From Trebouxia sp. TZW2008 (Eukaryota > Chlorophyta > Trebouxiophyceae > Trebouxiales > Trebouxiaceae): a stretch of 64,000 nucleotides of DNA. Shown here one piece after another: positions 24,301 through 34,074 of this stretch; the stretch's first letter is position 1, and each line of letters begins with the position of its first letter. A program made the position numbers and the translations under genes. Where the stretch lies: the NCBI GenBank assembly GCA_002118135.1, contig BDIU01000286.1, positions 248,001-312,000 of the forward strand. The letters are read 5' to 3'. Below the pieces are notes generated by a model, which was not told where the DNA came from, did no database searches, and was given only the letters and a program-made list of their open reading frames with translations.

Positions 24301-27100
24301 ATGATGAGCACGCCATGGCTTGGTAATCTGTTCATGCATTCAACTGCCGCGTGTACATGCCTATTGTCCCTGGACATGAGTAAGCCATGCCCAAACAACA
24401 CTTGTCCATTCTGTTGCCGCGTACACATGTCTGGTGTCTGTGCACAACTTTAAAAGACAAATGTGCTGAGCAGGAAACCATGTGTCTCCACAATGGCAGG
24501 ACTTCCTGGGTGGTTGCAATAAGCCCGGCCTTTAGAATTTTTAGCAGCATAGAGTTGGCCTGCAAACAGACACCGAGCCAGACACCGACTGATCATAGAA
24601 AAATCGTCACCTGCAGAAGCTTTGATCTTTGTCCCAAATGTGGTTTTGATCTGCGCACAGTCTGATCACGTGAAACGAGAGCTCAACCTGTGACACTCAA
24701 TTTTGTGCGGCATGTGCAGGATGCTGCTGAGATATCCTGTGGCAAAGAAGAGCATCAGAAAGCACATCATCCGGTCAGCCTTGCGAGAGGACCTCATTTG
24801 CTACTCAACAGGGTTGCGGCATGTTAGGGATCACATGGGCTACCCGTACCTGCCTGACATCTTGCCGTCGAAGCAGGACCTTGGGGGCAGTCACCTCACC
24901 CAAGACAAGTATCACAGGTGTGCCCAGCATTCTGGTGTTCCAATCAGCTGATGATTTGAAAGCCCCACATGTTTAGGATCACATTGGCTACCCATATCTG
25001 CCTGACCTTCTGCCATCATAATAGGACCTTGGGGGCAGTCGCTCAAGCCAAGATAAGTATCACAGGTCTGGCAACAAGTCTATGACTGCCCAAATGCAGT
25101 TGATCTCTGAAAGGTTTGACACCCTTATTAGACATCTGTTTCATACAATGGCTGCCGAAATTCTAAAATTCAAATTGTACAGATAGCATGAATGCTGTGT
25201 CCGCACTACTGATGTCTCATGCATTGGGATGCTCCAGTGCTTGTGTTGCAGAAGTGACGTCATCTTTTGGGTCAAATCTTACAGCATTTGCCAGCGAGAG
25301 CCTCTGACATATGGTCCAGCTCCAGCCACATTGCTTGCTGTTCAAAGTGGATATGGTGCAAGAGCACATTTGCGCATGGTGTCAAGACCTGTCCTGCTCT
25401 GCTGCCAGTGACCTCTCTGCTGCCTGAAATCAGGCAGACAGATAGATATGTCAGAAGTGGCATGTTATCCTGTCACATACAGTTTTTGCTTTCATCAGTC
25501 CATGCGTTCACTGCTTGCTCTGATGATGCCTCAGGGGCGTTAGTCCCCACCTCTTTCTTGTGATGGGCACAACCCAAATGGTGCAGAATCTTAATCCTTT
25601 TCACCTCTTTTAGTTTCTTTGTGCCAGTTTCTGTTCTTTGACTGCTTGCTGACTGCAGTATACTAGATTTGCTGGCAGAGGCTGAGCCAGCTGCGTTCAA
25701 GCCACTGCAGGAGGCTGCTACTGTCATACAGAAGCACTATAGAGGCCACAAGGTAGGTCACTTGTATGCACATGCACAGCTGCCCAGCTGCTTCCTGCAC
25801 ACTCAGAGTCAATGTATCCAAACTCTACATTTGGCACAGCTGCTGCAAGCAAATGTGAGCAGCCATCCAGCTGCAGATATCCAGCTGTCCTCAGCCAGAC
25901 CATCAGCACCCTGATCCACATGACAGCAAAACGCATGTAAGAAAAGACAAGAATACTTTGTGCCATTAGGCGTCAGGGCAACCTTTGTGGATGGAAACCA
26001 GCCCAAATGCAAAGCTTCAGCACTTCATGCACAGACTCATCTGGCTGAAAATGACAATGTATACATTTGATACGTGGCATGCTGACAAGCTGACAGCATG
26101 GATTTGATTCTTTGTGCAGGCCAGGAAGATGCGGCGCATGTTGCAGCACATTGTCAGAGGGTCCATCATCCAGTCTCGTGTAGCACGTTACCATGTCAGT
26201 TCACCTCAGTACAACCCCAGCGTCACAATGCTGAGGCAGTTTGCAGCCGAAAGCCATAGTCAGCCTGCCCCATTGTCACCATCAAGTCGGAGCTCGACAG
26301 CTGCTGCTGCTGCTGCTGCTGCACCAGTCAGAAGGCTGCCCTTGCAGCTGGTTGCAGACAGTCTTTGGCAGCATGGTAGTCAACACACTGCTGCAGAGGC
26401 AAGTCTTGCTGAGGGGTTAGCACCAGGCATCAGTCCTTGGCAGCATGTTAGTCAACACACTGCTGGAGAGCCAGGTCAAGTTGAGGGGTCAAAAGCAGGC
26501 ATGGGGAGAAATGCATTGCAAAAGCCTCATATAGCCTGGGCTGATCAGCCAGCAAAAGGTGTACAGTACCAGGCACATGCACAGACAGTGCCAGGTCAAA
26601 TGAATGCAGCGAGTGTGGCAGCGCCAGGCCAAAATGCATTAGATGTGGCTGTGCATGGATTGAATGCAGAGGTGCAGGAGCAGTCAATGATGTCAACAGC
26701 TGCCTGTGACAATGTGCTGTTTGAGCCAAGTGCAAGCAATCAGCTAGGGCAGACCGCCAGTAACTGGGCAGCATTTGCAAGAGAGATCACAGATGCGCTT
26801 AGTCACATGCAGCAGGAGATGGAAGCGTTCCAGAAGCAAATGCTTAGTCAGTTCGCTGCTGTCAATGCACAGGGTGCTGAGCATTTGCAATTGGTCAGTA
26901 CAGACTCGCTATAGCTCATTGCTGCATCTCTTATGCAGGCGCACATTTTTTCGTCATCTTTATTACTGAGTTTTGCCTATAGTACACTGTGTGGTAGAGC
27001 ATGGTAATGCTCTTCTCTGACAGGAAAATTGAGACATTTTCATTCTGAGTGTGCTGTCGGTGTTGCACAGCTGAACAGACTCGAGGACAAATCAATTTGA
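18386..27100 (+). CDS. Voltage-gated K+ channel with cyclic-nucleotide-binding-type domain and IQ motif
   Basis: Fourteen exons join in phase: 18386-18468, 18522-18648, 18912-19005, 19554-19771, 20149-20349, 21219-21493, 22015-22132, 22882-22958, 23313-23382, 23888-24087, 24720-24917, 25659-25752, 26120-26893, 27071-27100 (about 852 aa). An in-frame TAA precedes the ATG. Order: S1 (YWDVIILLLLVFTATVTPFE), S2-S3 (INRFVDACFLADMF), an Arg-rich S4 (LLRLVRLARMIRLARIFRR), S5, pore with K+ filter (STIGYGDVTP), C-linker (LPQALRARLREFFRYRRSAR), a CNBD fold (PVMREGDKCSRLFIIDQG), an IQ-like calmodulin site (AATVIQKHYRGHK), and a Gln/Ala-rich tail ending in a coiled coil. It belongs to the EAG/AKT/HCN superfamily; ligand gating is unproven. 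If the exon 13 donor is skipped, the protein ends at 26914. Confidence 0.88.
18778..18836 (+). repeat. (TTGA)n-type microsatellite
   Basis: Imperfect TTGATTGATTGG tetramer tract in a channel intron. Confidence 0.9.
19275..19553 (+). repeat. Array of decayed copies of channel S2 exon start
   Basis: The exon 4 opening (ATGCAG, then TGCTCTTCTTCATAAACCGC and TTTGTGGATGCTTG) has degenerate copies near 19277, 19354 and 19446, each with a TGCAG- or CAG-like start and a TTTGTGAATG variant. The in-frame copy begins at 19554. Spacing is about 80-110 bp. Confidence 0.8.
19990..20148 (+). repeat. Two decayed copies of channel S4 exon start
   Basis: TTGCCTGCAGCTGCTGCGCC recurs at about 19995 and 20070 before the in-frame exon at 20149. 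Each keeps the acceptor and the first Leu/Arg codons of S4 (LLRLLR), then diverges. Confidence 0.85.
20585..20705 (+). repeat. Copy of channel S5 exon half
   Basis: Repeats the second half of exon 5 (AAGCTGATTTGCTTCTCTGT through CTACTTGGTTGTGGTGCTG) and ends in a canonical donor CCT|GTAAGC. It encodes LICFSVAVLVCADWLACGFY, close to the in-frame LIRFSVAVLVCAHWLACGFY. There is no clear acceptor. Confidence 0.85.
21055..21195 (+). repeat. Second dispersed repeat family, copy 1
   Basis: Shares TGTCCTTGAATAGAG, CACTGCA...CAGTGATTGCTT and ATCCTTACACAGAGTGTC with the copy at 23655-23805, at roughly 70-75% identity by eye. It lies in a channel intron. Confidence 0.6.
21874..21993 (+). mobile_element. 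SINE-like dispersed repeat with 15-bp direct repeats, copy B
   Basis: A 90-bp insert (21889-21978) is bounded by perfect direct repeats ATGCACAAAAGTACC at 21874-21888 and 21979-21993, as expected of a target-site duplication. The insert holds the family core GTACGTACCTAGCTGG then GCTGAGCCTGTCTAGC and ends in a GAATGAATGAGAATGA tail. No coding capacity; it would need enzymes supplied elsewhere. The size is small for a SINE. Confidence 0.65.
22555..22870 (+). repeat. Intronic microsatellite cluster
   Basis: Tracts of (GAGC)n at about 22585-22605, (GAAT)n at 22610-22635, and (TTGA)n at 22733-22750 and 22812-22870. The latter runs straight up to the exon 8 acceptor at 22881. Confidence 0.9.
22695..22725 (+). 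repeat. Decayed copy of channel exon 8 start
   Basis: GATTGTAGGCCCTGAGGGCT then CAGGTGGCCTC repeats the acceptor and opening of exon 8 (GTTGTAG, then GCAATGAGCCCTGCGCTGAG), encoding ALRAQVAS, and then stops matching. Confidence 0.75.
23655..23805 (+). repeat. Second dispersed repeat family, copy 2
   Basis: Contains three TGTCCTTAC/TGTTCTTAC-like words and an inverted pair CACTGCA/TGCAGTG around GTCGGAG that could form a hairpin. It matches copy 1 (21055-21195) and, in reverse orientation, a degraded copy near 14045-14165. Confidence 0.6.
24165..24380 (+). repeat. Decayed copies of channel CNBD exon 10
   Basis: 24172-24257 repeats the exon 10 end (CAGAAACCGCTGGAGTCACT to GACACCTTTGACGA|GTAAGC, encoding NRNRWSHSANTVTY). 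A second shorter copy ends near 24378 (TGCCTATTGTCCCTGGACAT, then GA|GTAAGC). Both keep the donor. Confidence 0.85.
24968..25070 (+). repeat. Decayed copy of channel exon 11 end
   Basis: Repeats GGATCACATTGGCTACCCAT through ATAAGTATCACAGGT from exon 11, with an in-frame TAA/TAG where the exon has AAGCAG. Confidence 0.85.
26300..26325 (+). repeat. Coding (GCT)n tract, poly-Ala
   Basis: Eight or so Ala codons in the channel C-terminal tail. Confidence 0.9.
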
Positions 27101-27465
27101 CACCTTAAGAGTTTGGCTTTTTCACAATCAATGAAATGCAGTCCAGACAGTCACACTAATGGCACAATGACAAGTAGTCTGCTTGGTAGGCCTGTAAAAA
27201 GGCAGCGATTGTGTTTTCCAGAGGCAAAATTTGGGGTGAAAGTGCCCAGGAGGGCTACTGATGGTGATTTATTTCTGAAGGATACAGCTTCTTCTGGAAC
27301 TCTTTTGCTACCAGGTCCTGCGCAAAAATGCATCGCAGTCAACAGTGCAGAAAAACAGCAGTTCTTAATCAAGTGTGATTGAGCTGAACAGAAGGAGAAA
27401 ACTGCCATACTTGGAATTGCTTAAGAAAAGCTGACATGTCGCTCACTCATGCAATGCAATTTGGG
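27101..27465. other. Convergent intergenic region
   Basis: Probably the 3' untranslated regions of the channel and the TMEM242-like gene. A plus-strand open frame (about 27131-27382, containing GRPVKRQRLCFPEAKFGVKV) has protein-like content, but I see no acceptor linking it to the channel frame. Confidence 0.4.
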
Positions 27466-28617
27466 TCATTTGGGACTTTTACTGCAAATGCTAATAGCTG
27501 TCGTATTTGGCATTGTATGTTGCAACATGCAATGCAAATGCCAATGGCTGTTGCATTTGGGATTGCTGTTGCAACGTACAATGTACATATGTATGCATGA
27601 ATGCAATGCATGCAATTGCCTCACCCTTTGGTGTTGAGCCATGGCAATCGTCTCATGCAAACTGGCAACTTCTACGACTGGCTTAATGCCAACGCCGCTC
27701 TGCTGAAGCGCAAACCAGGCACCAGCTCCAACAGCTGTGCAGATCACAGTGCTGACTCCCAAGGCTCTGAGCTGCAGCACAATTTTGTGCTTGAGAACAC
27801 GTGGGCCTGTAAGAGGGACATCAAGATGCAGCAGCATCAGAAGCAACTGTGAACAGTATCCTCCAAGCAGAACTGTGCAACATTGGCACCAGTTTCAACA
27901 GCAGCACATATCACAATGCTAACTCCCAAGGCTTTGAGCTGCAGCACATGCCTGAGCTTGATTCAATTTGATGTGGTGACAGGGATGTCAAGATGCAGCA
28001 GCATCAGAAGCGACTACAAACACTATCCCCTGAACAAATTGGTGTGACACTTGCATCAGTGTAAGTGTGTAACACATGCTACCGTGCCCAATGCTCTGAG
28101 CTGCATCACAAGCTTGAGCTTGAAATCTAATAAGCCAGTAGAAGGATGTCAACATGCAGCAGCATCAGAATCAACCGTTAGCACTATGCTATGAGCGGAA
28201 CTATGCAGCATTTGCATCAGCTTAGGCGTGAGTTGTGACACAGGTGCGTTATGCCCAAGTGACTTGTGAATCTCAAGAGGATGTAAAGCAGCAACAAAGG
28301 TCCATGTAGTACAGTTTCTTTTCAGGATCGGGCTGGAATACTGAGTACTTACAGCAACGGGCATCGCTCTGACTCTCTGTGTGGGATCTATGCCTTCCTC
28401 TGCTAATCGCTTGGCTGTTGTTACATAGTGTGTCCCGCCAGCTATTGCTGCACCTGTCGCGTTGAAGCCAGGCACTGATACAGACTGCAAAGTAGCAAAA
28501 CTTTGACACAAAGTCGCATTGCTAGTGACGCTGCGCACCTCCAATGAACGCTGCGAGGCCTGCAAACGTGCTTTGTGCAGGTGACACCTTTTGTCGCTCG
28601 TGCAACGCCTCCGCCAT
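27466..28617 (-). CDS. TMEM242-like small membrane protein
   Basis: Three exons join in phase on the minus strand: 28617-28539, 28453-28353 and 27771-27466 (161 aa). It starts MAEALHERQKVSPAQ, followed by a glycine-rich helix (FAGLAAFIGGAAIAGG), a charged loop (AKRLAEEGIDPTQRVRAM), then LRALGVSTVICTAVGAGAWF. Two helices, with the second opening in LRALG, resemble TMEM242 (DUF1358), a mitochondrial inner-membrane protein implicated in ATP synthase assembly in animals. That match is by eye and weak. The last 60 residues are low in hydrophobic pattern; a donor-like AGG|GTGAGG near 27640 could lead to another exon, so the C-terminus is uncertain. Confidence 0.5.
27700..28300 (-). repeat. Array of decayed copies of TMEM242-like exon 3
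   Basis: A unit of about 164 bp repeats about 3.5 times (27720-27885, 27886-28050, 28051-28211, 28212-28300). Each holds, in plus view, a variant of CCCAAGGCTCTGAGCTGCAG followed by AAGATGCAGCAGCATCAGAA. On the minus strand that is the acceptor and LRALG opening of exon 3 plus its upstream intron. Only the 27771 copy stays open. Identity falls with distance from it. Confidence 0.88.
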
Positions 28618-28970
28618 CGTGCTGCAACTTCAGGTCAAACTCGTAAGTAAGCACGCAATCCGCGCAGGAAACCGATGTGCTGTAGACATCGACGAGCGCA
28701 AAGTGCGCATGTGCGATCAAATGCAGTCAATACAAAACGGTCAGGTTGTCACCCATGAGTAATCGAAGAAGGGGAGTGCATTGCATGTGTCATCCCGTGT
28801 CTGCGTTCAACCTTTCAAGATGTGATCTGCTCACAACACTCAGCCGGCCTCTGACGATCGCTGCGGATGCCCTGTTCTCGCACGATGTTGTCTTACTGTG
28901 CGACACAATGACCGCGAGGTTGTGCACCTTTGTCTGCAGCTGATGAGGGCGCAAGTCACCGCGCTCTAGC
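28618..28970. promoter_or_regulatory. Divergent intergenic region (TMEM242-like / TMEM19)
   Basis: About 350 bp between two outward-facing ATG codons; likely a bidirectional promoter. No clear motif recognised. Confidence 0.5.
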
Positions 28971-31900
28971 ATGCAATGCCTTGAGAGCATGACTTCGCCT
29001 ATGACTGCGCTTGGACATTCGGTCACGCGGCATGCCACTCCTGCCGTATTCATTCAACCGCCTTCACATGCGAGACAGGTACTGTAGCAGTCCCAGTCAG
29101 TCCTCGCGCTCCAGCGACCTGAATCAGTGCTGCAAGTTGACCTTCACCTTGACACAACCTCCAAATCGCCTCTGCAGATCCACCTGCACAGGCGCAGCCC
29201 ACAGCGGCATGTCGGTCTTTGCAGCACTGGGGCAGCGTACAATGAGGTGCTGAGTCAGTAAGCATCGAGCTGTTGTGTCGACTGTTGTTGACTCAGTTGG
29301 CTGGTGGTTGTGCAGCCAGGAAAGGCAAAAGGCCCTGATGCTGACCCAGTGAAGGCTGCCTTGCGAAAGGTCAACGATGCAGTGCAAGCAGCAGAGCAGC
29401 AGCTTGACAAGATTGATCAACTTCCAAGCGCCCGCGAACCCAGGCAGGTATGCAGTCATTCATTCATGAAAGCACCTTTGCATTACACATCATGACACAA
29501 GTACAATCCAGTGCATCGCCCCACTCTCCATGTCAGTGAATCCAACCCAGAATCACACAGCGGCACCAAAAAGTTGCGCACACTTTATGCTGCATCTCAG
29601 CTATTGATACCCTGAAACACTTGCGTATTGCATACTGAGTATTATGCATGACAATTCACTGGTGCTATCAAATGGCATCAGGTCTGCACAGACCAGCTCT
29701 TACTCAAATGTCTGCTGGCAATGCAGGTTCACCCATATTTGCAGCTGACAGTGAAGGTGCTCATCGGCATCTTGGCATTCACAGGCGCCTACCAGTCTCA
29801 GCTGTATGCGCTGTGGCTGCAATTCTTTGGAGCAGCAGTGACTGCTGTGCTAGTTGCTGCTTATGGGTTTTCCAGAAGCTCCCTGTCATCAACAGGTCTG
29901 AGCACTGACTCACAACCAATTGCAAGTTCCAGTTGCAATGACTGTACTTGTTTGGGTCATTTGCTTGTCTTGGGACGTCAACAGGTCAGAGCACTGACTC
30001 ACAACACATTACAGATCTCGATTGCAATGACGATGCTTTTGTGGGTCATTTATCGGTGTCAGGCCAAGCCATTCAACAAGTACAGAACAGCTCAGCATCA
30101 AGTGCATAGCACCGTCAAGGTTGCAGCTTACCATGTGGAAGGTGTCTTTCTACTGGGCAATAGTTTGTTGCATGAGCAGTTAGTCATCCTGTGTCAGAGA
30201 CAAGTGTGATCACAGCATCTGTACATACCTTCAGCAATTCAAAGACTTGATCCACAAGCACACCCCACGTCAAGGAGACTGTTTTGGGCATGGTTGCTTT
30301 GGCGCCAGTATGCAGATTTCAAATGAGGCAAAGCATTTGACAAAAGGAGCTTCTCAACACTTTGAGCTTTGTCAATGATACAGCAAGCAAGCAGCATGTT
30401 TCTGGCGCAGGTGCTTTGGCTGCTATGTTGGGGCAAGTTTGTTTGCATGCAGCTGACGCATGGGGATCATCTTGCTGGCGTTCTTTGTGAATGGCACAGC
30501 AAGCAGTAGAAGACACGGTTGGCTGCTGCAGGTGCTTTGGCTGCTATGTTTGTGGGGGCCAGCTCTTTTGCGTGCAGCTGGCGCATGGGCATCACCCTGC
30601 TGGCTTTCTTTGGTGCCTCGTCCCGCCTGACGCAGTTCAAGGAGGATCAGAAACAGGTGGATGAGTCACACAGGACTGGTGGGCAGCGAGACTGGCAGCA
30701 GGTGATTGCCCACTGTGACTTTGAGTTGCACATTTGCTAGGAAATGTTGTTTGCACATGAGCATCGCCTTGCTGGCTTCGTTTGGTGCCTCTTCCCGCCT
30801 CACCCAGTTCAGGGAGGACCAGAAGCAGGTGGATGAGTCACACAGGACTGGTGGACAGCAAGATTGGCAGCAGGTGACAGTCAAGACAAAGATCATGAAA
30901 GCAACTCATGCGACTCACTCAGCCATGCAGCAGGCAAAATCTTGATGGAAACATGTCTCATGTGTCTGACAGCAGCAGGTGTAAAGGGTTTGAGGCACAA
31001 TCTGCACATGTATGGCAGGACTGCTGCACACATCCTGCAGCTCAACAACATTGCTGGACGATGTGCTGCATCACCAATGTTTGCATGCAGGTGTTTTGCA
31101 ATGCCCTGGTGCCAAGTCTCCTAGCTATTGCATTTGGCGTGCTCACTGGCTGCAAAGACGTGCCACTGAACTCTAAAAGCGCAAAACAAGCGACTGCTGT
31201 GATGGGTGCTTATCTGGGCTACTATGCCTGCTGCTGTGCTGACACCTGGGCTTCAGAGCTTGGTCAACTCAGTCAGCAGCAGCCAAGGCTTATCACCACT
31301 CTGCGGCCTGTGAGAAAGGTGAGCTCAACCATGTGCAAAGCAGTGTTGAGGGCTTTAATTTTGATGCAGAGCGACATTGACAAGTAACAAAGGCCTTTGT
31401 ATTAGTCTGCTGCTTGTGCTGACACTTCAGCTTCAGAGCTTGGTCAATTCAGTCAGCAGCAGCCAAGGTTGATTTTCATGCTGCGCCCTGTGAGCTTGGC
31501 ATTATGCAAACCAGTCTTCAGGCAACGCTCAGCAACAGTGACAAGCGACAAAGCCCTTTGTGTTAGCTTGCTGCTGTGTTGACATTGGGCTGTTCATTGC
31601 TCACCATGCAATGCACCAATGCTGAAGACAGTTTGGCTATTTCGAGCCTGTTTGAGCCAAGTTCTGTGAATAATGGTGCTCATTTTGGCAAGCAGGGCAC
31701 AAATGGCGGGGTGACTTTGATAGGCTTAGCCGCGAGTTTGGCAGGGGGCGCTTTCATGGGTCTGGTGTTCTGGAGCATGGGCGCCATCTCGCCCCGCCTG
31801 TACACTGTGCCCTTCCAACAGGAGCCTGCCCTGGGCCAGTGGAGTCTAGTCTTCCTAGGTCAGCGCCACTCTAAAGACCCAACTCTCTGTAAATGTACTC

Positions 31901-33163
31901 ACTTAGTGGTATCCACCCTGCCTAGGCATTGGCCATACCATGTCTCTGTTAGTTGCACTGCAACCTGCCTGTACACTGTGCCCTCTCAACAAGGGCCTGC
32001 CCTGGGCCAGTAGAGTTTAGTCTGCTTAGGTAATGCCCACTCCTTGTCTGATTTTTGTCTGCTAATGAGAGTCTTGTCTTTCTAGGTATTGGCCAACTCC
32101 TGTCTCTGTAAGTAAGCCCGCTGCTACACTGTGCCCTACAAACAGGAGCCTGCCCTGGGCCAGTGGAGTCTAGTCTTCCTAGGTGTTGTCCACTCCTTGT
32201 CCCTGATGTTTGTCTGATAACAGGAATTTCGTCTTTCTAGGTACTGGCCAACTCTTGTCTCTCGTCGCTGCATCTTGCCCTGCCTGTACACTGTGCCCTT
32301 CCAGCAGGAGCCAGCCCTTGGCCAGTGGAGTCTAGTGTTCCTAGGCATTGCCCACTCCTTGTCTCTGATGTTTGTATCAAAAAGATACTCTTGTCTTCCT
32401 AGGTATTGGCCAATTTTTGCCCTGTATCTAAGCCCGCCTGTACACCGTGCCCTCCCCAACAGGAGCCTACCTTGCGCCAGTGGAATCTAGTCTTTCCAGG
32501 TTGTGCCCAATACTCATTGTGATTCTTTTATAAAAGACGCATGCAAGACAGGCTCCGCAGGCCCTGCTAGGCATGTACTGGACCATCAACTGTCTCCAAT
32601 CAGTTGTCCTTGTCTTCAGTAATCTGTCTCGGCGTAAGTCAGTGGGGTCTGGAGTCCAGGTAAAGTAGTGGTCCTGCGGGCATTTGCAAAGCCTAGGCTT
32701 CCAGAACAACTCCGACCTTTTGTGCTGCCTTTGGTATCAATTAAAGTGGTCAACTCCTTCTCAGTGCTTCCACTTTTCAGTGATGCACATTCTCAAGTAC
32801 ATGCCTATCACGTATGCTGTGTCGGTGTATTTCATGATCTATTTTGCATTCAAAATTGATACTTGCAAAGGCTCGCATGTTGCATATTACATACAGCACA
32901 TTCAGTATGACGCATAATGACTCAGATGTGCTGTGAGTGCAGGTGCAATAGCAGGTGTTCTTGGGTCCCTTATTGACTCTTTGCTGGGAGCCACAGTCCA
33001 GTTCACCGGCTTCAATGTCAAAACCCAGAAAGTCACAAGTAAACCCAGTGAAGATGTAGTGCCCATCAGTGGCGCGCCGCTGCTCACCAACAACTTGGTC
33101 AACCTATTGTCTGCTTCTACAGTTGCAGCTGGAACTGCTTGGGCTGTCTTAGCGTTTTACTGA
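28971..33163 (+). CDS. TMEM19/DUF92 family integral membrane protein
   Basis: Eight exons join in phase: 28971-29078, 29178-29246, 29316-29447, 29727-29895, 30532-30701, 31091-31318, 31696-31858, 32943-33163 (about 419 aa). Family signatures run in order: [98 protein letters not shown], and [10 protein letters not shown] near the end. The first about 60 residues are Arg/His/Ser-rich, consistent with an organelle transit peptide; exon 3 adds a short helical segment. Plant DUF92 proteins include VTE6, the plastid phytyl-phosphate kinase of tocopherol and phylloquinone synthesis; that role is possible but not shown. The exon 2 donor (GAG|GTGCTG) is weak, so the N-terminus is the least certain part. 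Confidence 0.87.
30405..30490 (+). repeat. Decayed copy of TMEM19 exon 5 start
   Basis: GCAGGTGCTTTGGCTGCTAT through CTTGCTGGCGTTCTTTG repeats the exon 5 opening, with changes in the middle. It lies immediately before the in-frame exon at 30532. Confidence 0.85.
30735..30880 (+). repeat. Copy of TMEM19 exon 5 end
   Basis: Encodes [20 protein letters not shown] then GGQQDWQQ, nearly identical to exon 5, with donor CAG|GTGACA intact. It lacks the glycine-rich start of the exon. Confidence 0.9.
31400..31505 (+). repeat. Decayed copy of TMEM19 exon 6 end
   Basis: Repeats TTCAGAGCTTGGTCAATTCA and CAGCAGCAGCCAAGGTTGAT from exon 6, followed by a GCGCCCTGTGAGC donor-like end. Confidence 0.85.
31790..32505 (+). 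repeat. Five-copy array of TMEM19 exon 7 end
   Basis: CTGTACACTGTGCCCTTCCA, then GGAGCCTGCCCTGGGCCAGT, then GTCTTCCTAGGT, recur near 31798, 31970, 32132, 32284 and 32440, period about 150-172 bp. Flanking intron (TATTGGCCAACTCCTGTCTC) is copied too. The first copy is in frame with exon 7; several others also keep an open frame and the CTAG|GT donor region. Confidence 0.92.
32515..32622 (-). repeat. Dispersed short repeat, copy C
   Basis: The minus strand reads CCAGTACATGCCTAGCAGGG then CCTGCGGAGCCTGTCTTGC, preceded by GGAGACAGTTGATGG, matching copies A and B over about 80 bp. It directly follows the exon 7 array. Confidence 0.75.
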
Positions 33164-34074
33164 CTTATAAATAGTTACAATCTCTCTTTCAGTATGTCAA
33201 AATCAGCCGAAGGCCTTACATGGCAGACATCAATCAAGTCTTCGTCAGCAATAGCACATCCACAATAAGTGTGACGACGCCAGCAGACGCTCTGTCATGG
33301 GGTTGCATGTCAGAGTATACATCAGCCGCCTCTTATCAATAAGCAAGTTGCACACATGAAAGTGCAAATACGCCGTAAGCATCTCACAACGTCATAGCGT
33401 GGGGTTCATAGTGCATCGAGCCAGCTTGCTGAAATGGTACACTACAAAAGTAGTTTGCACCTGGATCTTGGTCGGTGAAGCCAATGGCATGATAATCCAC
33501 TTGTCAATGTCAGTGACAGATTATTCGCTGCCATTTGGGCAGCCAAGCGTTCAGCATCAGCAGCCCACAATGCTTTTCATCTGGAGTGCGCATACAAACT
33601 TGTCCACGCAGCGCTGAGCAGCTGCAATCAACTGGTATCAGCTGCCATGGATGGAAGAACACAGCTTCATTAGGCTGCCAGCATGTCATCTGGCAGAGAG
33701 AGAGAGAGAGAGAGAGTAATTTTACCTGCTTCAGCTAGACAACAAGTCTAATCGCATGTGCCACAAGTGGCAAACTCTAATTCAATCAACTGAGTTGTGT
33801 GATTGTATCATTGTAAGTCATGAGCGACAACAAAAACAAAACACGACATAAGATACAAAATCAAGTTTGACGTGTACAAGACGAAGAAGCGCATGAATGT
33901 GCTTGCGAGGCTGAGCGTTGGAATGCGCAAGCTGTGTTGCGTCCGGCATAGACAACATGCGATGATGTAGATTACCAAGAGTGTGCTGCGCCTGAGCGCA
34001 GCCGGGTGCAAGCTGGTCAGTGAACTTTGACTCGAACATCAGTATCTGAGTTGCAGACAGAAACATCCGGAAAT
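33164..34074. other. Intergenic region, TMEM19 to GTPase
   Basis: About 900 bp between two plus-strand genes: TMEM19 3' end and the GTPase promoter. A (GA)n tract lies at 33694-33717. No gene recognised. Confidence 0.6.

Noticed and set aside
28544..28762. Plus-strand frame over the TMEM242-like first exon
   Set aside because: Antisense to a better-supported exon with matching phases; no family resemblance.
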